Below, in pieces: positions 31,498 to 40,267 of a stretch of DNA of 64,000 bases. The DNA lies in the NCBI RefSeq assembly GCF_014904815.1, contig NZ_JACZFR010000052.1:1-64000 (forward strand), given 5' to 3'. Source of the stretch: Microbulbifer taiwanensis. Lineage in GTDB: Bacteria > Pseudomonadota > Gammaproteobacteria > Pseudomonadales > Cellvibrionaceae. Made by a program: the position numbers and the translations under genes. The notes under the pieces were generated by a model. That model saw only the letters and a list, made by a program, of their open reading frames with translations. It was not told where the DNA came from and made no database searches. Position 1 is the stretch's first letter, and every line of letters begins with the position of its first letter.

Positions 31498-32142
31498 TCA
31501 GGGAACCAGGGGCGGCCATTGGAGCAATTCGGAGAAATGATCGATGATCACCTTCGGCTTGAATGCGGCCAGGCGCTCCGGGTGATGCACGCCGTAACTC
31601 ACGCCGATAGAGTCCATACCCGCCGCAGCCGCCATCTCCAGGTCGTAGACCGTGTCGCCAACCATGACTGCCTCTCCCGTCGCGCAACCGGTTTCTTCGA
31701 GCAGCTCGCGCAACATTCGCGGATCCGGCTTGGATGCCGTCTCATCGGCACAGCGACTGGCGACAAACAGCGCTTCCAGCCCGTGCTCTTCAAACTCCCG
31801 GCTCAAGCCGTGGCGACTCTTGCCTGTGGCCACTGCGAGCTGGTGACCCGCCCCGAGCAGCTGATCCAGGGTCTCCAGCACACCATCAAACAGCGGTAAA
31901 GGCTCCGCCCGGGCGGCCAGCCACTCCTCGGAGTAGAAGTCGCGCAGCTGCTGTCGCTGTATAGCGGCAGCTTCCGGAAACAGGGATCCTATCGCCTCCG
32001 GCAAACCCAGGCCGATGATATTGCCAATGGCCTCCGGTGCCAGCACCGGCAACCCCACCCTGTCGGCGGCGCGCAGCATACAGGACACAATGCGCGCCTC
32101 CGAATTGCATACGGTGCCATCCCAATCGAGGATTACCAACAT
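31498..32142 (-). CDS. HAD-superfamily (phosphoglycolate phosphatase-like) hydrolase
   Basis: 214 residues. HAD motif I is 'VILDWDGTVCNSEARI' (nucleophile and acid/base Asp), motif II 'LAVATGKSR' and motifs III/IV 'KPDPRML...VMVGDTVYDLEMA'. A helical cap lies between I and II. The family cleaves small phosphate esters. The partner gene rluC starts eight bases after its upstream end on the same strand, and this pair is conserved in many gammaproteobacteria. Confidence 0.9.
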   Translation of the reverse strand: MLVILDWDGTVCNSEARIVSCMLRAADRVGLPVLAPEAIGNIIGLGLPEAIGSLFPEAAAIQRQQLRDFYSEEWLAARAEPLPLFDGVLETLDQLLGAGHQLAVATGKSRHGLSREFEEHGLEALFVASRCADETASKPDPRMLRELLEETGCATGEAVMVGDTVYDLEMAAAAGMDSIGVSYGVHHPERLAAFKPKVIIDHFSELLQWPPLVP

Positions 32143-32150
32143 AACTGCTC

Positions 32151-33173
32151 CTACAGATCCCGCAGTGCCGCCAAGACCACCTCTAACTCCGCCGGAATCG
32201 GCGCCTTCACTTCAACAAGCTCCCCGCCGGGCAGAGTACTGCGCACCAGTGCCGAATGCAGGAACAGGCGCTTCAATCCCAGCTCGCGAAACTCCCGATT
32301 GACGGCATCCGCGGTGTACTTTGCATCCCCAGCCAGCGGGCAGCCGACAAACTGCGCATGCACGCGAATCTGGTGCGTGCGGCCGGTCACCGGCTCAGCG
32401 GCGACCAGGGTCGCCCCCCTGAAGCGCTCCAGCACCTGGAAGCGTGTCTCCGACGGCTTACCCTCCGGGTCGACCGAAACCATGCGCTCGCCACTTTTCA
32501 GGGTGTTCTTGCGCAGCGGCACCTCAACTACCCGGCGACCGCGCGGCCACTTGCCCGCCGCCAGCGCCAGGTAGGATTTGCCGACCCGCCCGGCGCGCAG
32601 CTCCGCCTGAACGTGCTGCAGCACCGAGCGCTTGCGCGCGACCATAATGGCACCGCTGGTATCCCTGTCTAAGCGATGCACCAGCTCGATAAAACGACTC
32701 TGCGGGTACATCTGCCGCAACACCTCGATCAGCCCCAGGCGCACACCGCTGCCACCGTGCACTGCGAGCCCCGCGGGCTTGTTGATCACCAGCAGGCCCC
32801 CGGCATCATAAAGTATGGATTCTTCCACCAGCTTGCGCAGCTGCTCGCCGGCAACCGGGGCCGGCGCCTGCTCGGCAGCACGGATCGGCGGCACCCGCAC
32901 CAGGTCACCGGCCTGCAGCTTGTACTCCGCCTTCACCCTCCCTTTATTTACCCGCACCTCGCCCTTGCGCAGGATGCGGTAGATACGCGAGCGCGGTACG
33001 CCCTTGAGGCGCGCCTGGAGAAAGTTGTCAATGCGCTGACCGGCCAGCTCGTCGGGCACAGTCAGCAACTGCACGCCGCCGGACGGGCTCCAGCTATCGG
33101 TCGGGGTGGCCGAAGAGGCCGGATCGGCCGCCGGGGCCGACTTGGGAGGAGGGTTACTTCGCATGGGGCGCAT
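32151..33173 (-). CDS. rluC: 23S rRNA pseudouridine synthase RluC
   Basis: 340 residues. An S4 domain (about residues 45-105, '[20 protein letters not shown]') precedes the RluA-type catalytic domain. The catalytic Asp lies in '[18 protein letters not shown]', and '[20 protein letters not shown]' follows. It modifies U955, U2504 and U2580 of 23S rRNA in E. coli. It is divergent from rne, as in E. coli. The first 35 residues are proline/serine-rich and species-specific. Confidence 0.94.
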   Translation of the reverse strand: MRPMRSNPPPKSAPAADPASSATPTDSWSPSGGVQLLTVPDELAGQRIDNFLQARLKGVPRSRIYRILRKGEVRVNKGRVKAEYKLQAGDLVRVPPIRAAEQAPAPVAGEQLRKLVEESILYDAGGLLVINKPAGLAVHGGSGVRLGLIEVLRQMYPQSRFIELVHRLDRDTSGAIMVARKRSVLQHVQAELRAGRVGKSYLALAAGKWPRGRRVVEVPLRKNTLKSGERMVSVDPEGKPSETRFQVLERFRGATLVAAEPVTGRTHQIRVHAQFVGCPLAGDAKYTADAVNREFRELGLKRLFLHSALVRSTLPGGELVEVKAPIPAELEVVLAALRDL

Positions 33174-33218
33174 GATAGCGCCCCCTCATATTCAATAGAA
33201 GCGCCGAGGCGCGTGCAA

Positions 33219-33247
33219 TTGAAGCCGCCCGCGGGGCGTGCTATATT
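33219..33247 (+). promoter_or_regulatory. Putative sigma-70 promoter of rne
   Basis: TTGAAG, 17 bp, TATATT. If used, the rne mRNA leader would be about 765 nt. The stretch 33176-34018 holds no convincing gene. It has two GGTACTAAA direct repeats at 33765-33773 and 33780-33788. Long rne leaders carry the site for RNase E self-control. Confidence 0.5.
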
Positions 33248-34018
33248 CGGCCGGCCTGAATTGGGCTGGTTTTCGGCGGTGCGCGGCTTTCACATTACAA
33301 GCCACAGGCATCGTTCCAGAGAAAATACCGCCAATCGGCCGGTGCGCGCCCGGCAATACTGAGCTGAGCCGCGTCATTGACAAAACTTCGCCGACTAGGT
33401 TTGCCCCGCCTATACAGTTTCCGGGCGCCTCGCCGGCTACAACAGCCCGCCAATGTGCGGGTATTTATCGCGAAGGTAAGACGGGCCGTAGCCCGCAGCG
33501 CTTGAAAGGACGACTCAGATACTTGCGTCCCGCTCTGTAGAAGCCGCCAGCGACCGCACTGGCAACCCGGGTGACGACGGTTACACCCACCCGGCGATAC
33601 AACACACAGAACCGAGGGGGTTCGGCCACAAGCCGACCTGACAGAGCCGAACGAAAGACGCAAACCTCGCCGCCCGCAACAACCAGAGGGCGGCGCCCAG
33701 CCGGAAAGAGCCTGAATGCTATTGCAAAAGGCGCCAAGCCAGAACTGGGTAGTACGCAATAAAAGGTACTAAAGGTACAGGTACTAAAACTAGAAAGTAC
33801 CAACAGATACTGCGCCATTTGCGCGTATCCAGAGTTAAAGCAGTGTGACAACCGGGCTGAACCCCGCCCTGCCCCACCCGTATAGGTTTTGCTGTCGGCT
33901 GTGGGCAGCGCCTCCCGGAGTCCCTGCGGCCCCACGGTCCTGTCCGTGAGGCAGCCAATCAACAAGCCTGCGAACTTCGGTGTCCTGCCTTTGCGCAACG
34001 CAAGGAAACAAGACACGC

Positions 34019-36922
34019 ATGAAGAGAATGCTGATCAATGCAACTCAGCCCGAAGAGTTGCGCGTAGCCCTGGTCGACGGCCAGTGGCTCTACGACCTGG
34101 ATATCGAAAACCGCACCCGCCAGCAGAAAAAAGCCAATATCTACAAGGGCAAGATCACCCGCGTAGAACCCTCCCTGGAAGCTGCCTTTGTCGATTACGG
34201 TGAAGAGCGCCACGGCTTCCTGCCGCTGAAAGAGATCTCCCGCGAATATTTCATGAAGCAGCCCAAGGACATCGAGGGCCGCATCAAGATCAAGGATGTG
34301 GTCAAGGAGGGCATGGAAGTCATTGTGCAGGTGGACAAGGAAGAGCGCGGCAACAAGGGCGCAGCTTTGACCACTTTTATCAGTCTCGCTGGCCGCTACC
34401 TGGTGCTGATGCCGAACAACCCGCGCGCCGGCGGCATCTCCCGTCGCATCGAGGGCGACGAGCGCTCCGATCTGCGCGACGCCCTTTCCGCCGTAGAAGT
34501 ACCTTCCGGTATGGGCATTATCGTGCGCACTGCGGGCGTCGGCCGCAGCGGCGAAGAGCTCCAATGGGACCTCAACTATCTGCTGCAGCTCTGGGATGCA
34601 ATCAAGACGGAAGCTGACACCTCCAAGGCGCCGCACTTCCTGTTCCAGGAGAGCAACGTCATCATCCGCGCGATTCGCGACTATATGCGCGACGATATCG
34701 GCGAAGTCATCGTCGACGACAAGGGTGCCTACCAGCTGGCTGCGGAGTTTGCGCGCCAGGTGATGCCCCACTACGCCAACAAGGTGAAGTACTACGAAGA
34801 CGCCATTCCGCTCTTCAATCGCTACCAGATCGAGAGCCAGATAGAGACCGCCTTCGAGCGCGAAGTGAAACTGCCCTCCGGCGGCTCCATCGTGATCGAC
34901 GTGACCGAAGCCCTGGTATCCATCGACATCAACTCCTCCCGCGCCACCAAAGGCGGCGACATCGAGGAGACGGCGCGCAATATCAACCTGGAAGCTGCGG
35001 ACGAGATCGCCCGCCAGCTGCGCCTGCGCGATATGGGCGGCCTGGTGGTCATCGACTTTATCGACATGCAGAACAAGGGCAACCAGCGCGAAGTGGAAAA
35101 GCGCATGGAGAAGGCGCTGAGCATGGATCGCGCCCGTGTACAGATAGGCCGCATCTCCCGCTTTGGCCTGCTGGAAATGTCCCGCCAGCGCCTGCGCCCC
35201 TCCCTGGGTGAAACCACCTTCCGTGTCTGCCCGCGCTGTAGCGGCCAGGGCACCATTCGCGGCACCAAGTCCCTGGCCCTGTCCATACTGCGCCTGGTGG
35301 AAGAAGAGGCGAAGAAGGAGCGCAGCGCAGAGATCCGCGCGATCACTCCCGTGAACGTCGCCACCTACCTGCTGAACGAAAAGCGCAAGACCATCTCCCA
35401 GATCGAGTCCCGCAACAACACCCGCGTGGTCGTTGTGCCCAATGCCGAGATGGAGACACCACACTTCGAAGTCCAGCGCCTGCGCGACGACGAGACCGGT
35501 ACCGTGGAAACCTCCTACAAGATTTCCGGCACCGTTGAAGAAACCATCGCCAAGAAGGAAGAGGAGCCGACTCGCGCTCCAACGCAACCGGCCGTCCAGC
35601 AGATTGCACACACGGCTCCGGCCCCCACACCGGCACCGGAGAAAAAACCCGAGCCGGGTCTGTTCAGTCGCCTGATCAGCGCCATCGCCGGACTGTTTGA
35701 GGGCGAAGGCGACAAGACCAGGAAGCACAAGAAGACCAAGGGCCGCGGCAAGGACTACCAGAAGCAGCGCAGCCGCGGCCAGCGCAGCGGTCGCGGTGCT
35801 CGCGGCAGTCGCCCCTCCCGCCGCCGCGAGGATCGGCGCGACGAAGGCAAACAGGAAGGCAAGCGCGACGCTCGCCGTGAAGAGCGCAAGGAAGAGAAAC
35901 GCTCCCCTATACGCGAGGCCAAAGCCGAAGAGAGCCGCGAAACCGGACAGGAGCGCGCGACCGGTGAAGGCCAGCGCCGCAGGCGCCGCCGCCGTGGCGG
36001 TGAGGGCAGGCGTCGACGCGAAGAAGGCAAGACTCCAGCTGTAGAAACCGAAGTCACTGCTGAGAGCACCGAACAGGTAGAGGAAACCAGCGAACAGCGC
36101 CCTGCCCGCCGCCCCAGCAATGTGCGCGGTCGTCCCCAGGCCCGCCGTCGCGGCCGCCGCGGAGACAATGCCGCTGCAGCAGCTGTGGCCCAGAGCCAGG
36201 AGGAACTGGAGCGCGAGGTCAATGAAGCCATAGATGAAGCCGAGGGCGAAAGCAAAAAGTCCGAAGCCAAAATCGCTGCGACCCGCGAGCCACAGGTAAT
36301 AGCTCCGACACCCGCCGAGCAGAAGCCTGAGAAAGCTGTCGAGGCCGAAAAGCCCGAGCAGCCGATTGCGGAAGCCGCAAAGGCAGCTGAGATCACCGAA
36401 GCGCCCCTGCCCTCGGAAACTCCGGCAGAGCAGCCGGCGGTTGAGGTTGCAGAAGAGAAGGCACCTGTAGCTGCAACTGAAAAGCCCGAACTGCAGCCGG
36501 TAGCGGAAGAGGCGGCCACGCCCGAGGAAGTGAAATCCGAAGTCGCAGAAGTCGCAGAGGAAGCCTCTCCGGCAGAGACAGCGGCCGAAGCGGAAGTTGC
36601 CCAAGTGACCGAAACTGCCGCAGAGAAGGAAGAGGTAGCCGCAGTGGAAGTGGAAACTGCAGTCACGTCGGAACCGGTAGCCGAAGCACCCCGCGGACGC
36701 GCCGGCAACGACCCGCGGGTGAACCCGCAGCCGCTGCGCGAACTCGCAATCGTCACTGAGCACCGGGATCTCGGCCAGCTGCAACCCCTGGACACTGCCC
36801 AGCCCGCAGCCATCGAGCACAAACCGCGCCCGCTGTCCCGCCCGACCAACGACCCCCGCGTCGCCCGTCAGCCAGTGCAGGCGAACGATAGCGTCGACAA
36901 CAACTCGGCGGAGGCTAGTTAA
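34019..36922 (+). CDS. rne: Ribonuclease E
   Basis: 967 residues, starting [20 protein letters not shown] as in E. coli. The catalytic half is colinear: S1 domain (about 36-119), magnesium ligands D303 ([10 protein letters not shown]) and the matching Asp in 'VVIDFIDMQ', and the zinc-link CPRC at C404/C407. The C-terminal half is disordered. It holds a hydrophobic amphipathic segment ('[14 protein letters not shown]', near 555) that should bind the membrane, then arginine-rich RNA-binding blocks and a long Glu/Ala tract. Two 'NDPR' motifs near the end may bind PNPase. It is the main mRNA decay and rRNA/tRNA processing nuclease. Confidence 0.96.
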   Translation: MKRMLINATQPEELRVALVDGQWLYDLDIENRTRQQKKANIYKGKITRVEPSLEAAFVDYGEERHGFLPLKEISREYFMKQPKDIEGRIKIKDVVKEGMEVIVQVDKEERGNKGAALTTFISLAGRYLVLMPNNPRAGGISRRIEGDERSDLRDALSAVEVPSGMGIIVRTAGVGRSGEELQWDLNYLLQLWDAIKTEADTSKAPHFLFQESNVIIRAIRDYMRDDIGEVIVDDKGAYQLAAEFARQVMPHYANKVKYYEDAIPLFNRYQIESQIETAFEREVKLPSGGSIVIDVTEALVSIDINSSRATKGGDIEETARNINLEAADEIARQLRLRDMGGLVVIDFIDMQNKGNQREVEKRMEKALSMDRARVQIGRISRFGLLEMSRQRLRPSLGETTFRVCPRCSGQGTIRGTKSLALSILRLVEEEAKKERSAEIRAITPVNVATYLLNEKRKTISQIESRNNTRVVVVPNAEMETPHFEVQRLRDDETGTVETSYKISGTVEETIAKKEEEPTRAPTQPAVQQIAHTAPAPTPAPEKKPEPGLFSRLISAIAGLFEGEGDKTRKHKKTKGRGKDYQKQRSRGQRSGRGARGSRPSRRREDRRDEGKQEGKRDARREERKEEKRSPIREAKAEESRETGQERATGEGQRRRRRRRGGEGRRRREEGKTPAVETEVTAESTEQVEETSEQRPARRPSNVRGRPQARRRGRRGDNAAAAAVAQSQEELEREVNEAIDEAEGESKKSEAKIAATREPQVIAPTPAEQKPEKAVEAEKPEQPIAEAAKAAEITEAPLPSETPAEQPAVEVAEEKAPVAATEKPELQPVAEEAATPEEVKSEVAEVAEEASPAETAAEAEVAQVTETAAEKEEVAAVEVETAVTSEPVAEAPRGRAGNDPRVNPQPLRELAIVTEHRDLGQLQPLDTAQPAAIEHKPRPLSRPTNDPRVARQPVQANDSVDNNSAEAS

Positions 36923-36937
36923 AGCGGGTTTTCAAGT

Positions 36938-36967
36938 GAGTTAGCTGGTTTATTAACCAGCTAACTC
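36938..36967 (+). terminator. Perfect 13-bp hairpin after rne
   Basis: GAGTTAGCTGGTT, TATT, AACCAGCTAACTC lies 15 bp after the rne stop. No T-run follows directly, so it may terminate weakly or protect the 3' end. Confidence 0.6.
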
Positions 36968-36998
36968 ATTGAACTAGCTAAAAAAATCGTCCGCACCC

Positions 36999-37026
36999 TT
37001 GTACCGGAAAACTCGCCCGGTATAAT
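36999..37026 (+). promoter_or_regulatory. Promoter of tRNA-Ser
   Basis: TTGTAC, 16 bp, TATAAT ends 14 bp before the tRNA. GC-rich GCGCCGG follows the -10 box, like a stringent discriminator. Confidence 0.8.
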
Positions 37027-37040
37027 GCGCCGGACAATCT

Positions 37041-37128
37041 GGTGGGGTGGCTGAGTGGTCGAAAGCGGCGGTCTTGAAAACCGTTGACTGTAACAGGTCC
37101 CAGGGTTCGAATCCCTGCCCCACCGCCA
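37041..37128 (+). tRNA. tRNA-Ser (anticodon TGA), island integration site
   Basis: Acceptor arms GGTGGGG and CCCCACC pair, with encoded CCA. The anticodon loop CTTGAAA gives TGA (37075-37077). A long variable arm (TTGACTGTAACAGGTCC region) and T arm CAGGGTTCGAATCCCTG fit a serine tRNA. Its last 14 bases plus one more are repeated at 46319-46333, marking the integration core. Confidence 0.97.
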
Positions 37129-37129
37129 T
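37115..37129. other. attL of the genomic island
   Basis: CTGCCCCACCGCCAT is identical to the copy at 46319-46333. It overlaps the tRNA-Ser 3' end, so integration leaves the tRNA whole. Confidence 0.85.
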
Positions 37130-37138
37130 TTCTGAACG

Positions 37139-37167
37139 TAAGGCCCTGATTTTTCAGGGCTTTTTTA
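37139..37167 (+). terminator. Island-supplied terminator for tRNA-Ser
   Basis: AGGCCCTG, ATTTTT, CAGGGCT is followed by TTTTTTATG, 11 bp past the tRNA. The original tRNA terminator has been displaced beyond attR (46336-46368). Confidence 0.85.
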
Positions 37168-37180
37168 TGCCTGCTGTGTT

Positions 37181-37237
37181 TGCTCCCCCATCTGTTCCCC
37201 CACCACTGTAAAACTCCTTGCCAGTATGTGGGGGAAC
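37181..37237. other. Left arm-type integrase sites
   Basis: TGCTCCCCCAT (37181), TGTTCCCCCAC (37193) and inverted GTGGGGGAAC (37228). The same 11-mer occurs three times beside the integrase start at the other island end. Confidence 0.6.
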
Positions 37238-37679
37238 GAGTAGCTGGAATTTCACAGTGGGGGTGTAGGCTGCCGGCGCCGTATGGCCAGCCCGACCGCA
37301 GAAAGCACCGCGGGGGACCCGGCATTGCGGCACAGTGCCTTCCTCCCATGGACGCTTCAGCTCGCCCCGGCACACGCGTCTGTGCTCAGTACCCATATTG
37401 TGCCAGGGGCGTAGGAACTGAATTCCCGGGAGAAAAAGCAGACCGCAAGCCGACCGCCCAGGGACACCCGGACGCCTCGTCTGTGCTGCATTTCGTCCGG
37501 ACTGCTGGAGAAGTGCCGAGGGCACCCCTCGGTCGCAGAGGAAAGCCGTAACTGGTCGGTGGACCCGTTCAGCGCACTAGCGGCAATCTCCCCCAGCCTT
37601 CCCACAATTGGACTGAGCCCCCAAGCTCCCCCGTGGATTTCTTGGGCCTACGATCGCGCCCTCTTCTCGCTTATTTACT

Positions 37680-38297
37680 ATGGGTGCCTGCTTTGCTGTA
37701 ATGGCGAAAAAATCAGACCAAGGGCTTACAAGGATGAAAGCGACTCATAAATTCGCAGAAGATAAATACGAAACATTGAGAGACAGCGCGCGGAACCTTG
37801 CGGCAACGACACTGCCGCGCATCATGTCGAACGGTAAGGGGCAGGCTATAAGCTTGCGTGAGTCTGTCCGGCTCGCCGGAATAGACCTCCACACACGGCT
37901 GAAAGCGAAGAGCTGGGACGATTCACCATTCAGGCAAGTGACTTGGGATTGGTCGGATTTGGTTTCAGATTATGTCCGGCTCCACCCAAAGCGCTTCGAG
38001 CTTGCCGTCTGGTACCGCGACCTGTTCCTGTGCGGCCTTTCCATTGGCAGACCCACATGGAGCGACAATAAATTGCGACTGGACTTTATCGAAGCCAGCC
38101 CAGAAGAGACGCCGCTTACCGGCTTGATTACCGATATCACAATCGCAGCCGCCGAAGCCTACGCGGATGTGATAGGGGTGGTACAGTTGCGAATTATGAA
38201 CCCGATCAATGACAAGGTGCGGGCGCACTACTTGGCAAAGGGGCGCGGCTTTACCTATGACCGGCGGGGCAATTACTGCTTCAAGGATCTGGCATGA
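37680..38297 (+). CDS. Hypothetical island cargo protein with GNAT-like C-terminus
   Basis: 205 residues, or fewer if translation starts at an internal ATG (37701 or 37734). No good ribosome-binding site decides this. I do not recognise the family firmly. The N-terminal half is charged ('KATHKFAEDKYETLRDSARN'). The C-terminal half ('ITIAAAEAYADVIGVVQL', 'NPINDKVRAHYLAKGRGFTY') resembles the last strands of GNAT acetyltransferases, where an asparagine and a Y-x-x-x-G-F motif close the acetyl-CoA fold. It overlaps the next gene by four bases. Located next to attL, it is in the usual cargo position of a satellite. The 510 bp before it hold only hairpins, such as CCGAGGG-CAC-CCCTCGG at 37516. Confidence 0.7.
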   Translation: MGACFAVMAKKSDQGLTRMKATHKFAEDKYETLRDSARNLAATTLPRIMSNGKGQAISLRESVRLAGIDLHTRLKAKSWDDSPFRQVTWDWSDLVSDYVRLHPKRFELAVWYRDLFLCGLSIGRPTWSDNKLRLDFIEASPEETPLTGLITDITIAAAEAYADVIGVVQLRIMNPINDKVRAHYLAKGRGFTYDRRGNYCFKDLA

Positions 38298-38536
38298 AAC
38301 AGCATCGACCGAAACCCGGCACCAAAGAGTTTGATGATTGGCTCCTCGAGCGCGCCGAGGCCAGAAGTAAAGAGCTATTCAAGAATGGCCCGGCTGATTT
38401 CGATGAGCGCGGAGCAATCTCCGGAAGCGAGGAGTCTCTAACGTCCACCGACGCCGAGGCATTCCCGGACGAGTTGGAAGAGTACCGCCCGGAGGAGAGA
38501 AAGCCGCGGCTAGTTCCGAAGAAGAAAAAAGACTGA
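38294..38536 (+). CDS. Small hypothetical protein, coupled to upstream cargo gene
   Basis: 80 residues with an ATGA overlap onto the preceding gene. It starts MKQHRPKPGTKEFDDWLLER, has an acidic centre (DEELEEY-like) and a lysine-rich tail 'RLVPKKKKD'. It is probably largely disordered apart from one helix. No family is recognised. Coupling suggests a partner of the 205-residue protein, for example an inhibitor or adaptor, but this is inference. Confidence 0.65.
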   Translation: MKQHRPKPGTKEFDDWLLERAEARSKELFKNGPADFDERGAISGSEESLTSTDAEAFPDELEEYRPEERKPRLVPKKKKD

Positions 38537-38759
38537 GCCTGTCGCATCCTCGACGCTTCCGTGTACCCTCCCGGCATCGGCCGCCCTCGCCTGCACGGCC
38601 GCCAAAATGCGCCGGCACTAACGCCGTCCCAGATTGATATTCGAGCCGAGCGGAACGCCGCCGCCGAGGTGGCGCCCGGCCACAGAGGCTAGACCGCAAT
38701 CACGCGGTGCGGCGAGCCAAACCTGTGGATACTTTCAGGCATGGATTTTAATTCAGTCT

Positions 38760-38915
38760 TTAAATAATCCCACATGTGAATAAATCCACATGTGTGGTAA
38801 TTTAATAGAATTTTGCACGAATAACGAAATGTTATACAGATTCTAAGCGTTAGAATCCAGGGATTTTATTTCGTTATCGGCTATTTCTGCCGATCTATCC
38901 GGACCTATAGATAGC
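38760..38915. other. AT-rich palindrome cluster in island
   Basis: Contains two CACATGTG palindromes (38771, 38787), GATTCTAA-GCG-TTAGAATC (38839-38857) nested inside ATAACGAAAT...ATTTCGTTAT (38821-38877), and CTATC...GATAG (38895-38914). It looks like a control region or second origin. No gene lies in 38537-39542. Confidence 0.5.
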
Positions 38916-39010
38916 CGCCTAATATTCTTATATTTACCTCAATTTCTACACAGCGCTGTACTTCCATACAGCATTCCTAAATTTTTGCAGTAACGAGAAA
39001 ATCGAAAACC

Positions 39011-39345
39011 GTAGCGGGTGTGCTACTTGGCTCGGTGGATAACAGCGGCTCGCGTTGGCCCGTGGTCCTGCGATTTCAGTCGGAGCGGCCCGCGGCCGGC
39101 AGCTCCCGGAGCGGGTTTTGGGGGTCGGGCGCGGTCACCGCTAACGGAGGGGGGCCCGGCCGCCCAGCCGCGGTCAGCGTCGCCACGGGGGGTGCCCGCC
39201 GTCAGGCCGCGGGGCCGCCTGGTTCCCGGCAATGTGGCGATCCCGGCGCGAAGCCGGGTCGCCGTCGGAGCGATGGCCCCCCCCCGGGTGGTCGGCAGCG
39301 TGCCCACAGTGGTGCGTCGTCGGGAGCCCTCCCCATCCGGGTAAA
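39011..39345. other. Very GC-rich non-coding block, candidate structured RNA
   Basis: About 335 bp of visibly over 70 % GC sits between AT-rich flanks. Hairpins include GTAGC-GGGTGT-GCTAC at the left end (39011-39026) and GGCGA-T-CCCGGC-GCGAA-GCCGGG-TCGCC (39236-39263). Open frames on both strands overlap and have proline/glycine/arginine bias typical of non-coding GC-rich DNA. Function is unknown. Confidence 0.35.
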
Positions 39346-39542
39346 TTTCGCTCCAAATTGCTAAAAACTATTAAGGCCAGGTACTTAATGTGTTAAGGAA
39401 ACTTAACTTTTGTGCGAGGACCGGTCGGTCACAATGAAAACTCCGGCCGGGGTGGGGGGCTCCGCAGTACCTTTTCGCGCCAGAAAGTGATATTTTGACG
39501 CCAAAATCTATGAAAACGCGCCAAAATTAAGCATAACGGCGC

Positions 39543-39908
39543 TTAAGTTAATGATCTTCTCGACGCGATAGTTTCTTCGAGCCGCTTAACTGCTTTCTGG
39601 TAGCGGCGGTTGGCTTCTTCCACACGGGGGCGCCCCAGGGCTTGGGAATTTGTGTAGCCGTTAGCCTCTTCTCGCTCGAGCGCGCTCTGAAAGACGTCAT
39701 TGGCGTCGCCAATGGCAATAAGCAAGTCGTGAGTCTGATTGTCTAGGACTAGGCCACCTTCGACAGCGATGATAGCTTCCTCTACAGCTCCATACTCTCG
39801 AGCAGCGTTCAATATAGCAGTGACTCTCTGGCGCTCCGCATTGATTCCTTGAAGGAGGAGGTCTGCATAAAGAGCGGGGCTCTGTTGCTTCAGCGCTCTA
39901 ATGTCCAT
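39543..39908 (-). CDS. Small helical island protein, phage scaffold/protease-tail-like motif
   Basis: 121 residues, mostly helical. The N-terminal 'LKQQSPALYADLLLQGI' followed by 'NAERQRVTAILNAAREYG' resembles the scaffold-like tails of phage S49 prohead proteases (P-x-L...G...ER-x-R...I). The next block, 'GGLVLDNQTHDLLIAIGDAN', and the C-terminal 'RYQKAVKRLEETIASRR' also fit a helical assembly protein. It overlaps the 63-residue gene upstream by 11 bases, and that protein shares the same motif. A role in altering helper-phage capsid assembly is my inference. Confidence 0.7.
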   Translation of the reverse strand: MDIRALKQQSPALYADLLLQGINAERQRVTAILNAAREYGAVEEAIIAVEGGLVLDNQTHDLLIAIGDANDVFQSALEREEANGYTNSQALGRPRVEEANRRYQKAVKRLEETIASRRSLT

Positions 39909-40089
39909 AGGGGAGGTCCTTCTCTGTATTGGTTAGCTGTCGATAAATATCAAGTTTTTCTGCCGGGCTAGCAGCAGCTGCGGCGCCTTGAATGAGGCGG
40001 GTTCTTTCCGTAGCGATGCCGATGCCGCGGATTGCCTCGGCCAACTCAGGGTTTTCGGCTCTGAATTTATCAAGCTCGTCATGGTTCAT
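39898..40089 (-). CDS. Small island protein sharing the ER-x-R scaffold-like motif
   Basis: 63 residues with GAGGATG before the ATG. 'FRAENPELAEAIRGIGI' followed by 'ATERTRLIQGAAAA' aligns with the start of the 121-residue product (both have P-x-L, G-I and ER-x-R spaced alike). The tail 'SPAEKLDIYRQLTNTEKD' is helical. The pair may be a duplicated small assembly protein. No firm family assignment. Confidence 0.65.
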   Translation of the reverse strand: MNHDELDKFRAENPELAEAIRGIGIATERTRLIQGAAAAASPAEKLDIYRQLTNTEKDLPYGH

Positions 40090-40267
40090 GGGTGCATCCT
40101 CTTAGATGGGTAGTGCCCCGCTCACAATAGGGCGGGGTTTCGGCGAAGCTGCCGAATCCACAGTGTAGTCGCAGGTTATTCGCGTGCGCCGCCGGTCTCG
40201 CGGCAAGTCTGGGCCGCTATGAACCAGGTTCGGCGCCGGCAGGTTTAGTGACCGGCACCATTCAATG

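Noticed and set aside
33959-36820. A 953-codon open frame antisense to rne
   Set aside because: The product is a low-complexity Phe/Gly/Leu-rich translation of the Glu/Ala/Arg-rich rne tail and has no known domain. rne on the other strand is certain.
37180-37551. Open frames on both strands between tRNA-Ser and the cargo genes
   Set aside because: They overlap the integrase arm sites and each other, and their products show no conserved composition or motif.
37680-38536. Classical GNAT toxin-antitoxin pair
   Set aside because: Gene order is reversed, the small partner lacks a ribbon-helix-helix domain, and the acetyltransferase likeness is limited to the C-terminal strands. Kept only as an unknown cargo pair.
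39018-39364. Overlapping open frames on both strands in the GC-rich island block
   Set aside because: Three mutually overlapping frames with Gly/Pro/Arg/Ala bias and no ribosome-binding site. High GC removes stop codons by chance.
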